A DNA stretch of 64,000 nucleotides from Cryptomeria japonica. Lineage: Eukaryota > Streptophyta > Pinopsida > Cupressales > Cupressaceae. The notes beneath the pieces were generated by a model that was not told the DNA's origin, ran no database searches, and was given only the letters and a program-made list of their open reading frames with translations. Made by a program: the position numbers and the translations under genes. The stretch covers positions 185,801,619 to 185,865,618 of the forward strand of contig NC_081410.1 of the NCBI RefSeq assembly GCF_030272615.1, in the 5' to 3' direction. Positions 34,666-45,992 of this stretch are shown here, in pieces (the first letter of the stretch is position 1; the number at the start of each line of letters is the position of its first letter).

Positions 34666-36001
34666 AGTGAATAACTACTAGTTCATTGCAATCTACCCTT
34701 ATATCCTTCAACATTTGCTTCATCCATAGAACTTGTGTATAACTAGTAGTAGTAGCAACAACATACTCAACTTCCGCAATAGATAAAGAAGTACATGAGT
34801 GTTTCTTGCTGATCCATGAAACAAGTTTCTTTCCAAGAAAGAAAGCTCCATCGGATGTGTTTTTTTGCTCATCTATATCTCTAGCCCAATCTGCATCTGT
34901 ATATGCACATAGTGTAAAGTCATCATCTTTAGGATACCACAAACCATATTCAATTGTTCCTTGTAAATATCTAAAAATCCTTTTCACTGCACTCTCATGA
35001 TTCTCTCTAGGATTACTTTGATATCTTGATACAATACAAACATCATTCATTATATCTGGTATAGTTTGAGTCAAATATAACAAATCTCCAATCATATATT
35101 TATACCTTGTAGGATTTACCAGAGCTGATACATCTTTCTTTGTCAATTTCTCACTTGTAACCATAGGAGTACCAACTGGTTTAGAATTTTCCATACCAAA
35201 TTCCTTCAACAACTCTCTAGCATACTTAGTTTGACTGATGAAAATACCTTTATCAATCTGATTAATCTACAAACCTAAGAAAAATATAATTTCTCCAATC
35301 ATAGACATCCCAAATTCATTCTTCATATTATCAGAGAATTCCATACATAACTTTTCCTCACCTCCAAATATGATATCATCCACAAAGACCTCAACAATCA
35401 ATACGTCATCATTAGTGATCTTATAATATAAGTTACTGTCAGCATTACCTTTAGTGAAACCAGGCTTCAAAATATATTTGCCCAATCTAGCATACCAAGC
35501 TCTAGGTTGTTGCTTTAATCCATATAAAGCTTTCATTAACCTGCAAACCATGTTATTGTGATCAGAAAAGAGAAAATCCATCAAGTTGTTCAATATAGAC
35601 TTCCTCTTCAAGATCTCCATTTAGAAATGCACATTTAACATCCATCTGATAAACCTTGTATTTATTATGGGCAACATAAGCAAGAAATAATCTCACAACT
35701 TCAGTCCTAGCTACAAGAGAAAAAGTTTCATCATAATCAATTCCTTCCTTATGAGAATATCATTTACATACCAATCTAGCCGTGTTCCTCACAACTTGTC
35801 CATCTTCATTCAATTTATTCCTAAAAACCCATTTAGTTCCAATAACATTCTTATTTTTAGCTTGGGGAACTAAAGTCGATGTGTTATTCTTTTCTATCTG
35901 ATCCAATTCCTCTTCCATAGATTTCATCCAACATTCATCCTTGCATGCTTCATCTACTGATGTCGGTTCAATTTGAGAAATTAAACATACCTCTTCAGCT
36001 G
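34666..36001 (-). pseudogene. Copia A reverse transcriptase and RNase H (N-terminal side)
   Basis: Minus strand. WVFRNKLNEDGQVVRNTARL lies near the right end, then VYQMDVKCAFLNGDLEEEVY, LMKALYGLKQQPRAWYARLG, VEVFVDDIIFGGEEKLCMEF (VDD catalytic box), FGMENSKPVGTPMVTSEKLT, YLTQTIPDIMNDVCIVSRYQ, LCAYTDADWARDIDEQKNTS and LSIAEVEYVVATTTSYTQVL. It breaks off at 34666 with VVIH, and the RNase H continues at 3393. Upstream of about 36001 the sequence changes abruptly to unrelated AT-rich DNA, so gag, protease and integrase of A are not in the window. Confidence 0.88.
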
Positions 36002-37473
36002 TGTCATGCCCAAACTTTTGGGCTAAAAAAAATGGAACAAATTTTTTTTTTTTGAAACACTTAAACTCTCAAAATAATCTACATTTAAAGTGGAAATCAA
36101 ATAAGTCTTGTCTTAATGAGGATGTAAATAGAATTATTTTTTAAGGTTGGATTAATTAACCAACTCAAATAAGCAACATTAATTAAAGGAGATTAATTAA
36201 TCCCAAGAGGGTTGTCGCAATTTAGTTAGTTAATTTAATTATCTTAATTAAGTTGCCGCTAATTAAAATCGAGGGATAATTAGATATCTCAATGTATTTA
36301 AATCATTCCCGACCAAACAAGGATAATGCTATCTTAAGTTTAAAATTAATTAATTGAACGCATGCAATTTCATTATTTAAATATAGCCGATAAGGGTTCA
36401 AATTCCACAATGTCATTTGTCAAATAAATCCAATTTATGCTAGAGTCAATTTTAAATTTCCCCTAAACCTTTAAATTTGACGATATAATTAATCTGGCCA
36501 ACATTGGTCTCAAAGCCTAAAAATTCATAAAAATAATTAATAATTTTCAATTATAAATTTTTCCCAATTTAAAAATATAACCTAACGCCCATATTTAATC
36601 GAATATATCAACTAACTATATAGTTTCCCTAGTTGAATAAATTAAATCAACAATGCGATTAATGTATCCATATAACATTAATTCTCCACTTTAAATTATA
36701 TAAAATAACTATATTAAAATTAATCTTCTCCCAAATCGGATAAGGAATTTTAAATTATTAACACATATGGCTAAGATTATGTGGGGGAATTTAATTTCCA
36801 AAATTTGGAAAGTATTTCCCCCTCCTCTAATTTTAATTTATCTCTTTTTTTAAAATCTCCAACCCTAACTAAGGTTGAGTAATTTTCTTATATTTTATTT
36901 AAAATCACCTAATAATCCCCTTCTTTTTATTTTTATATTATTAGATATTCCTAATGATTCTTTTGTCTTTTATTGGTATGCAAACCCTAATCCGGATTTG
37001 GATTAGGGTTGCAAATTTTACCCACAAACAAATCCTAAACTTAATGTATTCCCTTTTTACCCTAGCCTGAACTAGGTTAGGGTTTTATTATTTATTTTTT
37101 TGTGTTGAGTGTGTGTGTGTTATGCAGGGCCAAACTAGGGCATGGTGGCAGCCAAAAGGAAGGGTAGGAAGGCGGTGGTGCCACCGAAAGAGAAATCGTA
37201 GAGGGGGAGGTCGAAGTGGGTGGAGGCGTTCACGGGGAAAACACCGTGGATGTCCAAAGTGGTGGCCCCCTGCCGCTCACTGTGGTTATCCACAGTGGCA
37301 GCCCCGACGCCACCCATTGTGGACACCCATAGTGGTGGCGCCGATGCCGCCCACTGTGGTTGCCCACAGTGGCGGACTCGGCTCTGCCCACTATGGGTTC
37401 CCACAGTGGCGGCACCAATGCCGCCCACTACGGATGCCCGCAGTAGCGGCGCGGCCCGCGACGTCTCCCATAA
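36002..37473. repeat. Candidate outer part of the long LTR of element E
   Basis: Begins tgtcatgcccaaac exactly where copia A breaks off. The far edge of E's 3' LTR at 59615 reads gcctaggcatgaaca on the plus strand, so the two edges would form a short imperfect inverted pair (TGT-CATGCC). I infer that E inserted into A and that this is the far end of its 3' LTR, split by the C/D cluster. The segment is AT-rich and non-coding except for the GC-rich minisatellite inside. Alternatively it is an LTR of an unrelated element. Confidence 0.4.
37259..37445. repeat. GC-rich 37-bp minisatellite with hairpin units
   Basis: About five units of 36-37 bp, each of the form gtggcggc...gccgcccactgtgg...cccaca. 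They stand out as strongly GC-rich in AT-rich surroundings. Each unit boundary forms a stem: ccactgtgg (37351-37359), loop ttgc, ccacagtgg (37364-37372) is perfect, and neighbouring copies are near-perfect. The unit length is not a multiple of three, so the reading frames across it are by-products of low-stop composition. Confidence 0.8.
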
Positions 37474-38003
37474 GGAGGGGTAGGGTTTTGCCCCCCCCCC
37501 CTAACAATCATTATTCTTTTATAAAATACAAATATATATTTATATATATATATATATACAAAGTTTGCACAAATAGGTTTTAAAAATATATCTGTAGTTT
37601 TATATATATATCAGTCTCTAAGGGTTAAAAGCTCTCTCTTTTTTTTTGATAGGACATGCAGGAATAATTCAAAATATAGATAGCATAGAAGATCTATATA
37701 TTTCAGTTCTTGCTAAATTAATGTAGAGTAAGATTTTAATTTTCACATGAATACCCATATTCTTTTAGCTAGGTTATCTAGGTTCTAAATATACATCATT
37801 AAATTTATTAGAACTGTTAGATTTAACAGATAAATATATAAAAAAAAGGGTTCATTTCTCTGATTTTCTAGATCTGTGAATGCTCCTATATCCCCTTTTT
37901 TTTCCTACATCAATGCATTTTTTTTTTACAATAATAATTACAATAACAACAACATTCAAATATTCTAGAAATTACTTAAAACATTCCTATTTCTCTATCT
38001 ACA
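37474..38003 (+). repeat. Block X, copy 1
   Basis: Non-coding block from ggaggggtaggg through a C-run, tatata runs, 'agtttgcacaaatagg', 'cagtctctaagggtt' and 'caataacaacaacattc' to ctctatctaca. It recurs at 38690-39280 and 56673-57158. It directly continues from the putative E LTR on its left; copy 3 directly continues into the E LTR on its right. Confidence 0.8.
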
Positions 38004-38640
38004 AGAATCATGATCAAATCAATTTTATATCAAGACCTGATTGTCATCCTTGCATTGCTAATTCATCTTCTAGGGTTTCATGATTTAATCATTGAACCTT
38101 GTTTGTCATTTCTCCCTTTAGGATTAATAAATTATTTATTTATCCTAAGTCTTCTCATCACAATTAAATGTTTAATTTAATTGGCTAAGTAATTATTCCT
38201 CTTTTGTGAATTAATTAATAAATGACAAATTATTAATTAATTCACTAAATTTCTAATTTCTCATTTCTCTAATTTCTAATTTTCTAATTTTCATCAATTT
38301 CTTAATTCCTAATTTCTTAATTCCTCTTTTTCTAATTTTCTAATTTTCTAATTCCTAATTTCATTTCTCTCCTATTTTTCTCCTAACTTCATGGGAATGA
38401 CATAGAAATTTGTCATAATTTGTCATAATTGACAATCAATCAATTTTGACATAGAAAGTTGTCATAATTTTGTCATAATTATCAATCAATCAATTTTGCA
38501 TAGAAAGTGCATAATTTGTCATAAATTTGTCATAATTGACATAATTGATTTGCAATTTCCATTTGAATTGAATCATGCTAATTTGATCATCTCTCCAATT
38601 TGTCTATAAAATGGATGAATTTCTTCAATCTTGGCTAATA
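38004..38640 (+). repeat. LTR fragment of the C/D family, plus orientation
   Basis: Matches the middle of the C/D LTR (compare 52704-53390), including caagacctgattgtcatcc, the ttaattaataaatgacaaatt stretch and the TATA region 'tgtctataaaatgg' at about 38602. It stops at 38640 in 'cttggctaata' and joins inverted LTR sequence. Confidence 0.75.
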
Positions 38641-38689
38641 ATTGACATAATTGAGACAGACAATGATCGATGATAGATCGATCGCAAAA
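38641..38689 (-). repeat. Inverted scrap of C/D family LTR
   Basis: 49 bases (attgacataattgagacaga to gatcgatcgcaaaa) match the minus-oriented LTR around 40362-40404. They join the plus-oriented fragment on the left to block X copy 2 on the right, so this is a complex rearrangement junction. Confidence 0.65.
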
Positions 38690-38828
38690 GGAGGGGTGGG
38701 CTTTCACCCCCCCCCACTAACAATCGTTATTCTTTTAAAAAAATTTTTTTTATAAAATATAAATATATATTTATATATATATATATATACACAGTTTGCA
38801 CAGATAGGTTTTAAAAATATATCTGTAG

Positions 38829-38907
<79 letters not shown>

Positions 38908-39280
38908 TCTCTAAGGGTTAAAAGCTCTCTTTTTTTTTGACAGAACATGCAGGAATAATTCAAAATATAGATAGCATAGAAGATCTATATATTTCATTTC
39001 TTGCTAACATAATGTGGACTAAGATTTTAATTTTCACATGAATACCCATATTCTTTTAGCTAGGTTATCTAGGTTCTAAATATACATCATTAAATTTATT
39101 AGAACTGTTAGATTTAACAGATAAATATATTAAAAAAAGGGTTCATTTCTTTGATTTTCTAGATCTGTGAATGCTCCTATATCCCCTTTTTTTCCTACAG
39201 CAATGCATTTTTTTTTTACAATAATAATTACAATAACAACAACATTCAAATATTCCAAAAATTACTTAAAACATTCCTAT
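38690..39280 (+). repeat. Block X, copy 2, with long (TA)n
   Basis: As copy 1, but lengthened by an uninterrupted (ta)n tract of about 75 bases (about 38830-38904). It ends at acattcctat, before the final 'ttctctatctaca' of the other copies. 39281-39309 is unexplained filler before element C's LTR. Confidence 0.8.
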
Positions 39281-39309
39281 TAATAATTTGACAAAATTGG
39301 TGATCAATC

Positions 39310-40906
39310 AAATTGGAAATCATCACAAGCATATAAAAATACTAATCTAGCCCAATCACGAAAGCTTAAATGTAATGATCTATCCTAAACACACTCAATA
39401 AAGACATAAAGACAAAACATTCAAAACTAAATATTATGCAAACCAAACATAGATCTGAATGCTTCCTTCATGTGGCTCCATTGTTCTTCTTTCCTCTCCA
39501 AATAGCCTTTGTTTGTGGATCTCACCTTCAAGTGCATACACATGAGATGAAAGCAAGTAGATAATGGCACAAGAGTACTCAAAGAGTGATTGATTTGACA
39601 AAGGATTAGAAATTCGATAATCTGATTATTCTCATTATTAGCCAAGATTGAAGAAATTCATCCAATTTATAGACAAATTGGAGAGATGATCAAATTAGCA
39701 TGATTCAATTCAAATGGAAATTGCAAATCAATTATGTCAATTATGACAAATTTATGACAAATTATGCACTTTCTATGCAAAATTGATTGATTGATAATTT
39801 ATGACAAATTATGACAACCTTCTATGTCAAAAATTGATTGATTGTCAATTATGACAAATTATGACAAATTTCTATGTCATTCCCATGAAGTTAGGAGAAA
39901 AATAGGAGAGAAATGAAATTAGGAATTAGAAAATTAGAAAATTAGAAAAAGAGGAATTAAGAAATTAGGAATTAAGAAATTGATAAAAATTAGAAAACTA
40001 GAAATTAGAGAAATGAGGAAATTAGAAATTTAGTGAATTAATTAATAATTTGTCATTTATTAATTAATTCACAAAAGAGGAATAATTACTTAGCCAATTA
40101 GATTAAACATTTAATTGCGATGAGAAGACTTAGGATAAATAAATAATTTATTAATCCTAAAGGGAGAAATGACAAACAAGGTTAAATGATTAAATCACGA
40201 AACCCTAGAAGATGAATTAGCAATGCAAGGATGACAATCAGGTCTTGAAATAAAATTGATTTGATCATGATTCTTGATTAACAAAGGACCAATGTGATAA
40301 ACGATTTGATTGATAAATACGCCAATTGATGAGGAACAATGACTAATTGATCCAAATTGACATAATTGAGATAGACAACGATCGATGACAGATCGATCGC
40401 AAAATGACAAGATCGACAAGAGGACAAGAATCGATGACAAAATAGATTGCAAGATGACAAGATTGAAAATGACCACGATCGATGACAAATCGATCGCAAA
40501 ATGACAAGATTGAACATGACAACGATCGATAACAAATCGATCGCAAAACGACAAGATTGAAAATGATAAGGATTGATGACAAATCGATCGCCAGATGATA
40601 AGATTGATAAGAGGACAAGACCCTAATTAGGATTGACGATGTCCAAAATGATGACAAATGAGCATGCACATTGATGCAATAGGATAAGATCGATCAAAAT
40701 CATGACTGGAGAGTGTTGTTGACAAGACCAATTTCAAAAGTGAGACAACTAAAGAATGTAGAAGAAAGACTCGATGCTCGCAAATGATAAAGACCAAGTG
40801 AGAATCATAGGAGAAATGTTAATGCGATGCAAAAACCCTAAAATAAGGCAATGCGCAAATGTTAAAGTATGACTCCGCAAGCGTTGACCATTTTTAGGTG
40901 TCTACA
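39310..40906 (-). repeat. 3' LTR of element C
   Basis: In element sense it starts TGTAGACACCTAAAAATGG. It contains a region (40360-40620) of tandem ~45-base units built from gatcgatttgtcatcgatcg and tgtcattttgcgatc. It also has a TATA-like tctataaattgg (complement at about 39660-39671) and ends before the terminal ..ctatgctaca. It aligns with 52126-53727 and 55016-56672. Confidence 0.88.
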
Positions 40907-43154
40907 TTTTGCCCCTCTTTGAGACAATGCAATTTTAAGTGTTGTTTCAAAGAACAATAATGAAAATGCCCCAGATAGTAACAATGACATATGCATGCCC
41001 CCTCGAGGAATTGGCCGGGAAAATCCAGAAAAGAGGCCAAGTGATCGATAAGAATGATAGAAGATGATAGGTTCGAATGGACTACCAAGACTGATGGAAG
41101 AAATGTTAGTAAGAAGAAATTAGACAGAGGACAGTTAGAGATGAAGGAAAACTTTCTTTCACATATGCACATAAGTAGGTGAGAACCTTTATTTATTGTA
41201 GCAAAGCGGGTGCAGAGCATCATGGCATTGAAGGTCAGAGCTAGAATGCAACCCTTTTTTGCAAAAGACAGACACATCACAGACAAACAACAATCACAAC
41301 AAAAAGGAAAAGGACCATGTACCATCTCGGTCACTCTAAATCACTCAGTGACATCATCAAGCAACATAGGAACATGATTGAAGCCAAAAATAAATTAGTA
41401 AAAAGATAAGATGCACAAATTCCAACAAATCAAACAAACATCTTGATCTTCATTGTTAAAAGTTGAAAGTGTTGATAGGACAATCATGCTGTCTGGTTTC
41501 AGGATATGCGGTACCCTGTCTAAGACAGGACACAGTCTGGTTTCGAGTATACCACACCCCATATAAGACCCATGATAGTGGTGACAAGACAAAGGATAAT
41601 GTTGAGGTTGATTGGTATGACAATTCTGATCAGTTTGAATGTCTGGTTTGATTGAAAGAGTTCATCTGTTTACGTATGATTGCATTAAAGCACAGTGTTG
41701 GATTGCGAGTCATTGGATGTATACTCAGTGATCTGTCTTATGCATAGAGGGATCATTTATTGCAAAATGCTTGTTCTTGGATTTTGATGTTTTTGAAAAA
41801 AATTTGTTCATTTTTTCAGGACATTATTTGATTTTTTTTGGATTATTTCAGGACGTTATTCAATTTTTTTTGGATTTTTTCAGGACATTTATTCGATTTT
41901 TAGAGATTTTTTTTAGGACATTTTTTTTTTTTTTTGTGGATTTTTTCAGGACATTTTTCAATTTTTTTGAAATATTTCAGGACATTTTTCAATTTTTATG
42001 ATTTTTTTCAAGACATTTTTCAATTTTTATGATGTTTTTTAGGACATTTTAAAAAAAAATTATGATTTTTTTCAGGACATTTTTCAATTTTTTTGAATTA
42101 TTTTAGGACATTTTTTAATTTTTATGATTTTTGCCCCCAGTGTCTAGCAAGGCAAGGAATATGACAGGTGAATAAATAGGCTTGCTGAAATGATGGTGGA
42201 TAGAGGGAAGACAAAGGCCTTTTATCATGGTGACAATACGGATGCAATTTTAAAGGGCTATTGCGTGATGGGACAAGAGACTAGATATGACAATGTCAAG
42301 CAGGAACATGGCATGAGGGACATGTCAAGAGGTTTTTGAAACTATGTTTAAATTTTGCGTCCTTATGTCAGATCAAGATCAAGGGACAGAAAAGGTGTGT
42401 GGATAGTGATAAGATATGGATAGGATAAGCAAGACCAAGAATGGATAAGGGACATGGACTGAAGGTCGGGATTGGTGAAGGGATAGTGATAGAAAGTTAC
42501 AATAAGCTAGGGAATATGGATGAAAGGTTATCATAAGCAAATGGATAAATGACCAAAAGCTATGATGGACTAAAAGCTACAAACAAGATGCATGATGCTC
42601 ATGATGATCCTCAGCCTTGTCAAGATCAAAGGTGGAAAGAGGAAATGGACATGAGGGATGATAGGATAAGGAAGGGTAATAGGACATGAAGGAGTATGAC
42701 ATGGTATGATAGGATAATGAAGGGCAATAGGATATGAAGGAGTATGACATGGGTTCGATAGGATAATGGAACAATGAAGGACAAAAGGATATGATAGGAT
42801 AAAACCTGCCCCCAAGTGTGGTGTGCAAGAAGTTCATAAATTACGCACGACGCCTGTTTGCTAGGTTTTCATCATGGTACTTGCCCAAGGCGCCTGTTTG
42901 CCAGGTTTTCACCAGTGGACGAATTATTTTTGCTTTATTTTTTTCTTTTGTCTTTTTTTTTTTTTTTTACTTTTTTTGTATTTTGACTTTTTCAATAGAA
43001 GATGGACACATGATAGGGGATGGAAGAAGGACTCAAGCGTCTTTTTTTTTTTTGGATAGCCTTGAAAAAAAAATGGACCATGACCTTTAAAAGTATGCTC
43101 AAAGACGTTGGTAGGATAAGGACATGGAAAATAAGATGAAACTAAGGCAAGGAT
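40907..43154 (-). other. C 3' untranslated region with polypurine tract and motif array
   Basis: Starts at the LTR edge with the polypurine tract (minus caaagaggggcaaaa, 40907-40921). 41790-42130 (plus strand) is an array of about ten ~33-base units of the type ttttttcaggacatttttc, as in B. 42845-42915 has gcctgtttgccaggtttt twice, also shared with B. 42600-42800 is a purine-rich stretch with repeated 'gataggataatgaaggacaa' words. The antisense PMD cassette present in D is missing between about 41066 and 41100. Confidence 0.7.
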
Positions 43155-45992
43155 TTATGCAAAGGATGGGATCAAAGGGATCGAAGGATGGAAAATATGT
43201 ATTGGATAATGAATAGGGTATTGGAAGAATTGGACTTCAGTGGATGGAAATGTTGGCAAGATCGACATTGGCACACACCTTGAGGGGTGATGGATTGATG
43301 GAGGAAAAATGGATCTTAGATTGTGAGATTTGGATGGAGGAATAGCTTGGGATTTTGGGACATAAGGGCCCAAAATGGATGAAGAAGGTGATGGAGGAAC
43401 AAATTTGAGAGGGTTGGATGGAGGAATAGCAACTTTGGATGCCAAGTTGGATATTTCGTTAGGCTTTTGTGCTTCAAGGAGCCGCTTAGGGATCCACATG
43501 GTTTTGGATTTTTCATGCTTTTGTGGTTCCTTGGAGTGCATTGCTTGCACAAGGGATTTAGGAACCCATATATATTTTGTCTTTACTTTATTTTTCTCAG
43601 TGGGCCTTTGTGGCCTTTTGGATATTTCTTTTTCTTTATAGATCATATTGTTCTTTGTTTTGACATGTCAATTATATTGGACATGTTGATCCTTGAATAC
43701 ATGTGGATTTCTAGACGTATGACTTTTAAACTTGGCATTCAAATTGCTTGGAGGGGGAAAGGAAGGCATAGATGGATATGAATGAAATGGAATTCTTTTG
43801 AATGACTGAAATTTACTCAAGGATGTGTGCCTTTGCTGACCTTGCATAGAGGATGAAGGAATATAAGGACCTAAGATGGATGGAAGGTGTGATGGGGAAG
43901 GTGTATGTTTTGATTTTGATGGAGGGATACCAACGTCTTGAGAGTGAGTTGTGTAGACATGACCCTTAAGATCTTCTTTAACATGAAGGGATTCTTGCTT
44001 ATGGAGATCTACTCCTTTGCCTTTATGAATATCTTGACTTGTAGGATACTTTTTTCTTTGGGAAGAAGACGTGAGTCCATTATGAGGTGGATATGATATG
44101 AGAGAAATAATGAGATCTTGAAGTGGATCGGATTGCACCAAAGTGGAAGAACCCATTATGCATGTTGAGGGTTCATGAACATCTTGCACTGACATGTTAG
44201 AATCATGAGGGGGATTAGGATAATGAGGGGGGCTAAGATTGTGTAGTGGACATGGTTCAATGACAGGCTCTTCAAGAGATGGAATGGGAGAAATAATGGG
44301 ATCATCAAAAAAAATGTGATCTTGGAGTGTATATGGAGCATTAGGACAAGGAGATGGAGGAACAAGTGGATCTTGTGGAGGATCTGAAGGAATAATTTGA
44401 TCTTGACAAGGAGGAAGATCATTGGAATCCTCTTTAAAGGTGCTTTTCTCTTGACTTTCAATGGGATCATCATAAAGGATGGAAAGGATATCTTGATCTT
44501 TCTTTGGAAGTGGAATGTCAATGGGATTTGAAAGGACATTTTGTTCATGAAATGGAAGGGGGTCATTTGGGATTGGATGGACTGGGATATCTTGATCTTG
44601 CTTAGGGAATGGAGTGTCAATAGGACTTTGGATAGGATGGACAAGAATAGGGGAATCATCGTGAGTGTCTGGGAACATGGGGTCCTGGTCAACAATTGGA
44701 TGGGATGATAAGGTTTCAGGATCTTGATCTTGATCTTTCTTAAGACATGTTTCTGCATGCTCTAAATTATCCTCTTGACATGAGGTTGGACTTTGGATAT
44801 GCATGGGGGATTCTGACAAGGAACCAATGTTTTGGCATGAAGGAAATGCACTTTGAACATTTGTGATGGATTCTGGCAAGGAATCAATGCTTGAACATGA
44901 GGAAGAGGGACTTCGAATGGGGTCCTCTAAAATAGGTAATGGCAATAAAGTGCATGGTTGCATTGGGTCTAGTATTTCTGAAACATGACAAGGATGTGCA
45001 TCATGAGTTGGATTATCTTGGCAATCAATTATGGATAGCTCTTGGGTAATTGCATCCTTGGGTGTATTGTTTGATGAGGACAATATGGAAGGTTCTTGTG
45101 AAACTTCTAGAGGTGTAGGGATAGATGCCACTGGAGAGTCAATTTGTTTGTGAGGGGATGAGGCAATGCTAGACATAATTGTATTATCTTGATCTTCCTC
45201 AATAAACTCACTTGGTAATTTCCTTAAGATCATTGCAATAAAGCTACCTTTCTTTCGAGGTTTTGACATAGTTGTATCTGGAATTTGAACTTGTTTGGCA
45301 AGGAGTTGGTTCTAATTTGATGTCATGTTTTGATATTGGACTTGGTTCAATTGTTTTGAAATGTTTGAAACTTGGGTTGGTGTGTGCTGCAACCTTTATT
45401 TTTGAATGTTTGGTTGTGGTTGTTGACATTGATATGTTGATTGAACTTGTTGATATTCCACCATTGGTTGAACTATTTGTTGACATTGTATAGTTGGTTG
45501 GACATATTGTTGAAATTGGACCATTGGTTGTATTGGTTGTATATGTTGGACCATTGGTTGTATTGGTTGAAAATCTGATTGATAGTAAACACCTTCTTGT
45601 TCTTGTTGTGGAGGCACATAATGTTGAAATTGATGTTGTCTCCTATCTTGAAATTGTTTCATCATCTCTATTTGTGAGAGGAGAGTTGGTATGTCTGATC
45701 GTTCAAGAAGAGATATTACATCAATTGGCTCAATCTTTAGATTTCGACCTAGAAATTTTTTAAACATTTTGGACATTTGTGATCTGTTCTTCTCAATGTT
45801 TTTCACTCTTTGTTCCAAAATCTCGTTTTCTTGAGCTAGTTTCTCCTCTAGTTTTTGTATTTGGACATTTACATCATCATGATAAGTTTGATCCAAGTTC
45901 TGAGACATGTAGAGATTGGATTGACATGATTGATTGCTCAATTGTGATGACATGGCTTCGTAAGAAGGTTGAGATCTCATTTCAACAAACAT
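43155..45992 (-). pseudogene. C long ORF: low-complexity protein of unknown function
   Basis: One minus-strand frame runs from the first ATG (45990-45992, MFVEMRSQPSYEAM) to 43155, 946 codons with a few stops. In order, it has a coiled-coil-like N-terminus (IQKLEEKLAQENEILEQRVK), a conserved-looking segment (RNLKIEPIDVISLLERSDIP) and Gln/Pro/Val repeats built on QPMVQ. A basic start-like MSKPRKKGSFIAMILRKLP follows, then a 400-residue Asp/Pro/Ser/Gln-rich part with DQDP and DPIxSP words. The C-terminus has the doubled modules YIWVPKSLVQAM / MWIPKRLLEAQ and SILGPYIP / SILGPYVP. It occupies the gag position and may be a structural protein; no family is recognised. Confidence 0.65.

Noticed and set aside
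37113-37583. A 156-codon plus-strand frame rich in Arg, Trp and Pro, and overlapping minus-strand frames.
   Set aside because: Stop-free only because of the GC-rich 37-bp minisatellite; the unit length shifts the frame at each repeat and no domain is recognised.
38830-38904. Long (TA)n tract as a possible cruciform or origin.
   Set aside because: Simple microsatellite expansion within block X; the other copies have shorter tracts at the same place.
40195-40669. Overlapping frames with repeated SCHFAIDLSSIV-like text in C's LTR (and in 52495-52798, 55382-55688).
   Set aside because: They are translations of the ~45-base gatcgatttgtcatc tandem units of the LTR U3 region, not genes.
44156-44758. 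A 200-codon frame inside C's long ORF in another phase.
   Set aside because: A shadow of the low-complexity ORF 43155-45992, whose continuous frame and family conservation are better.
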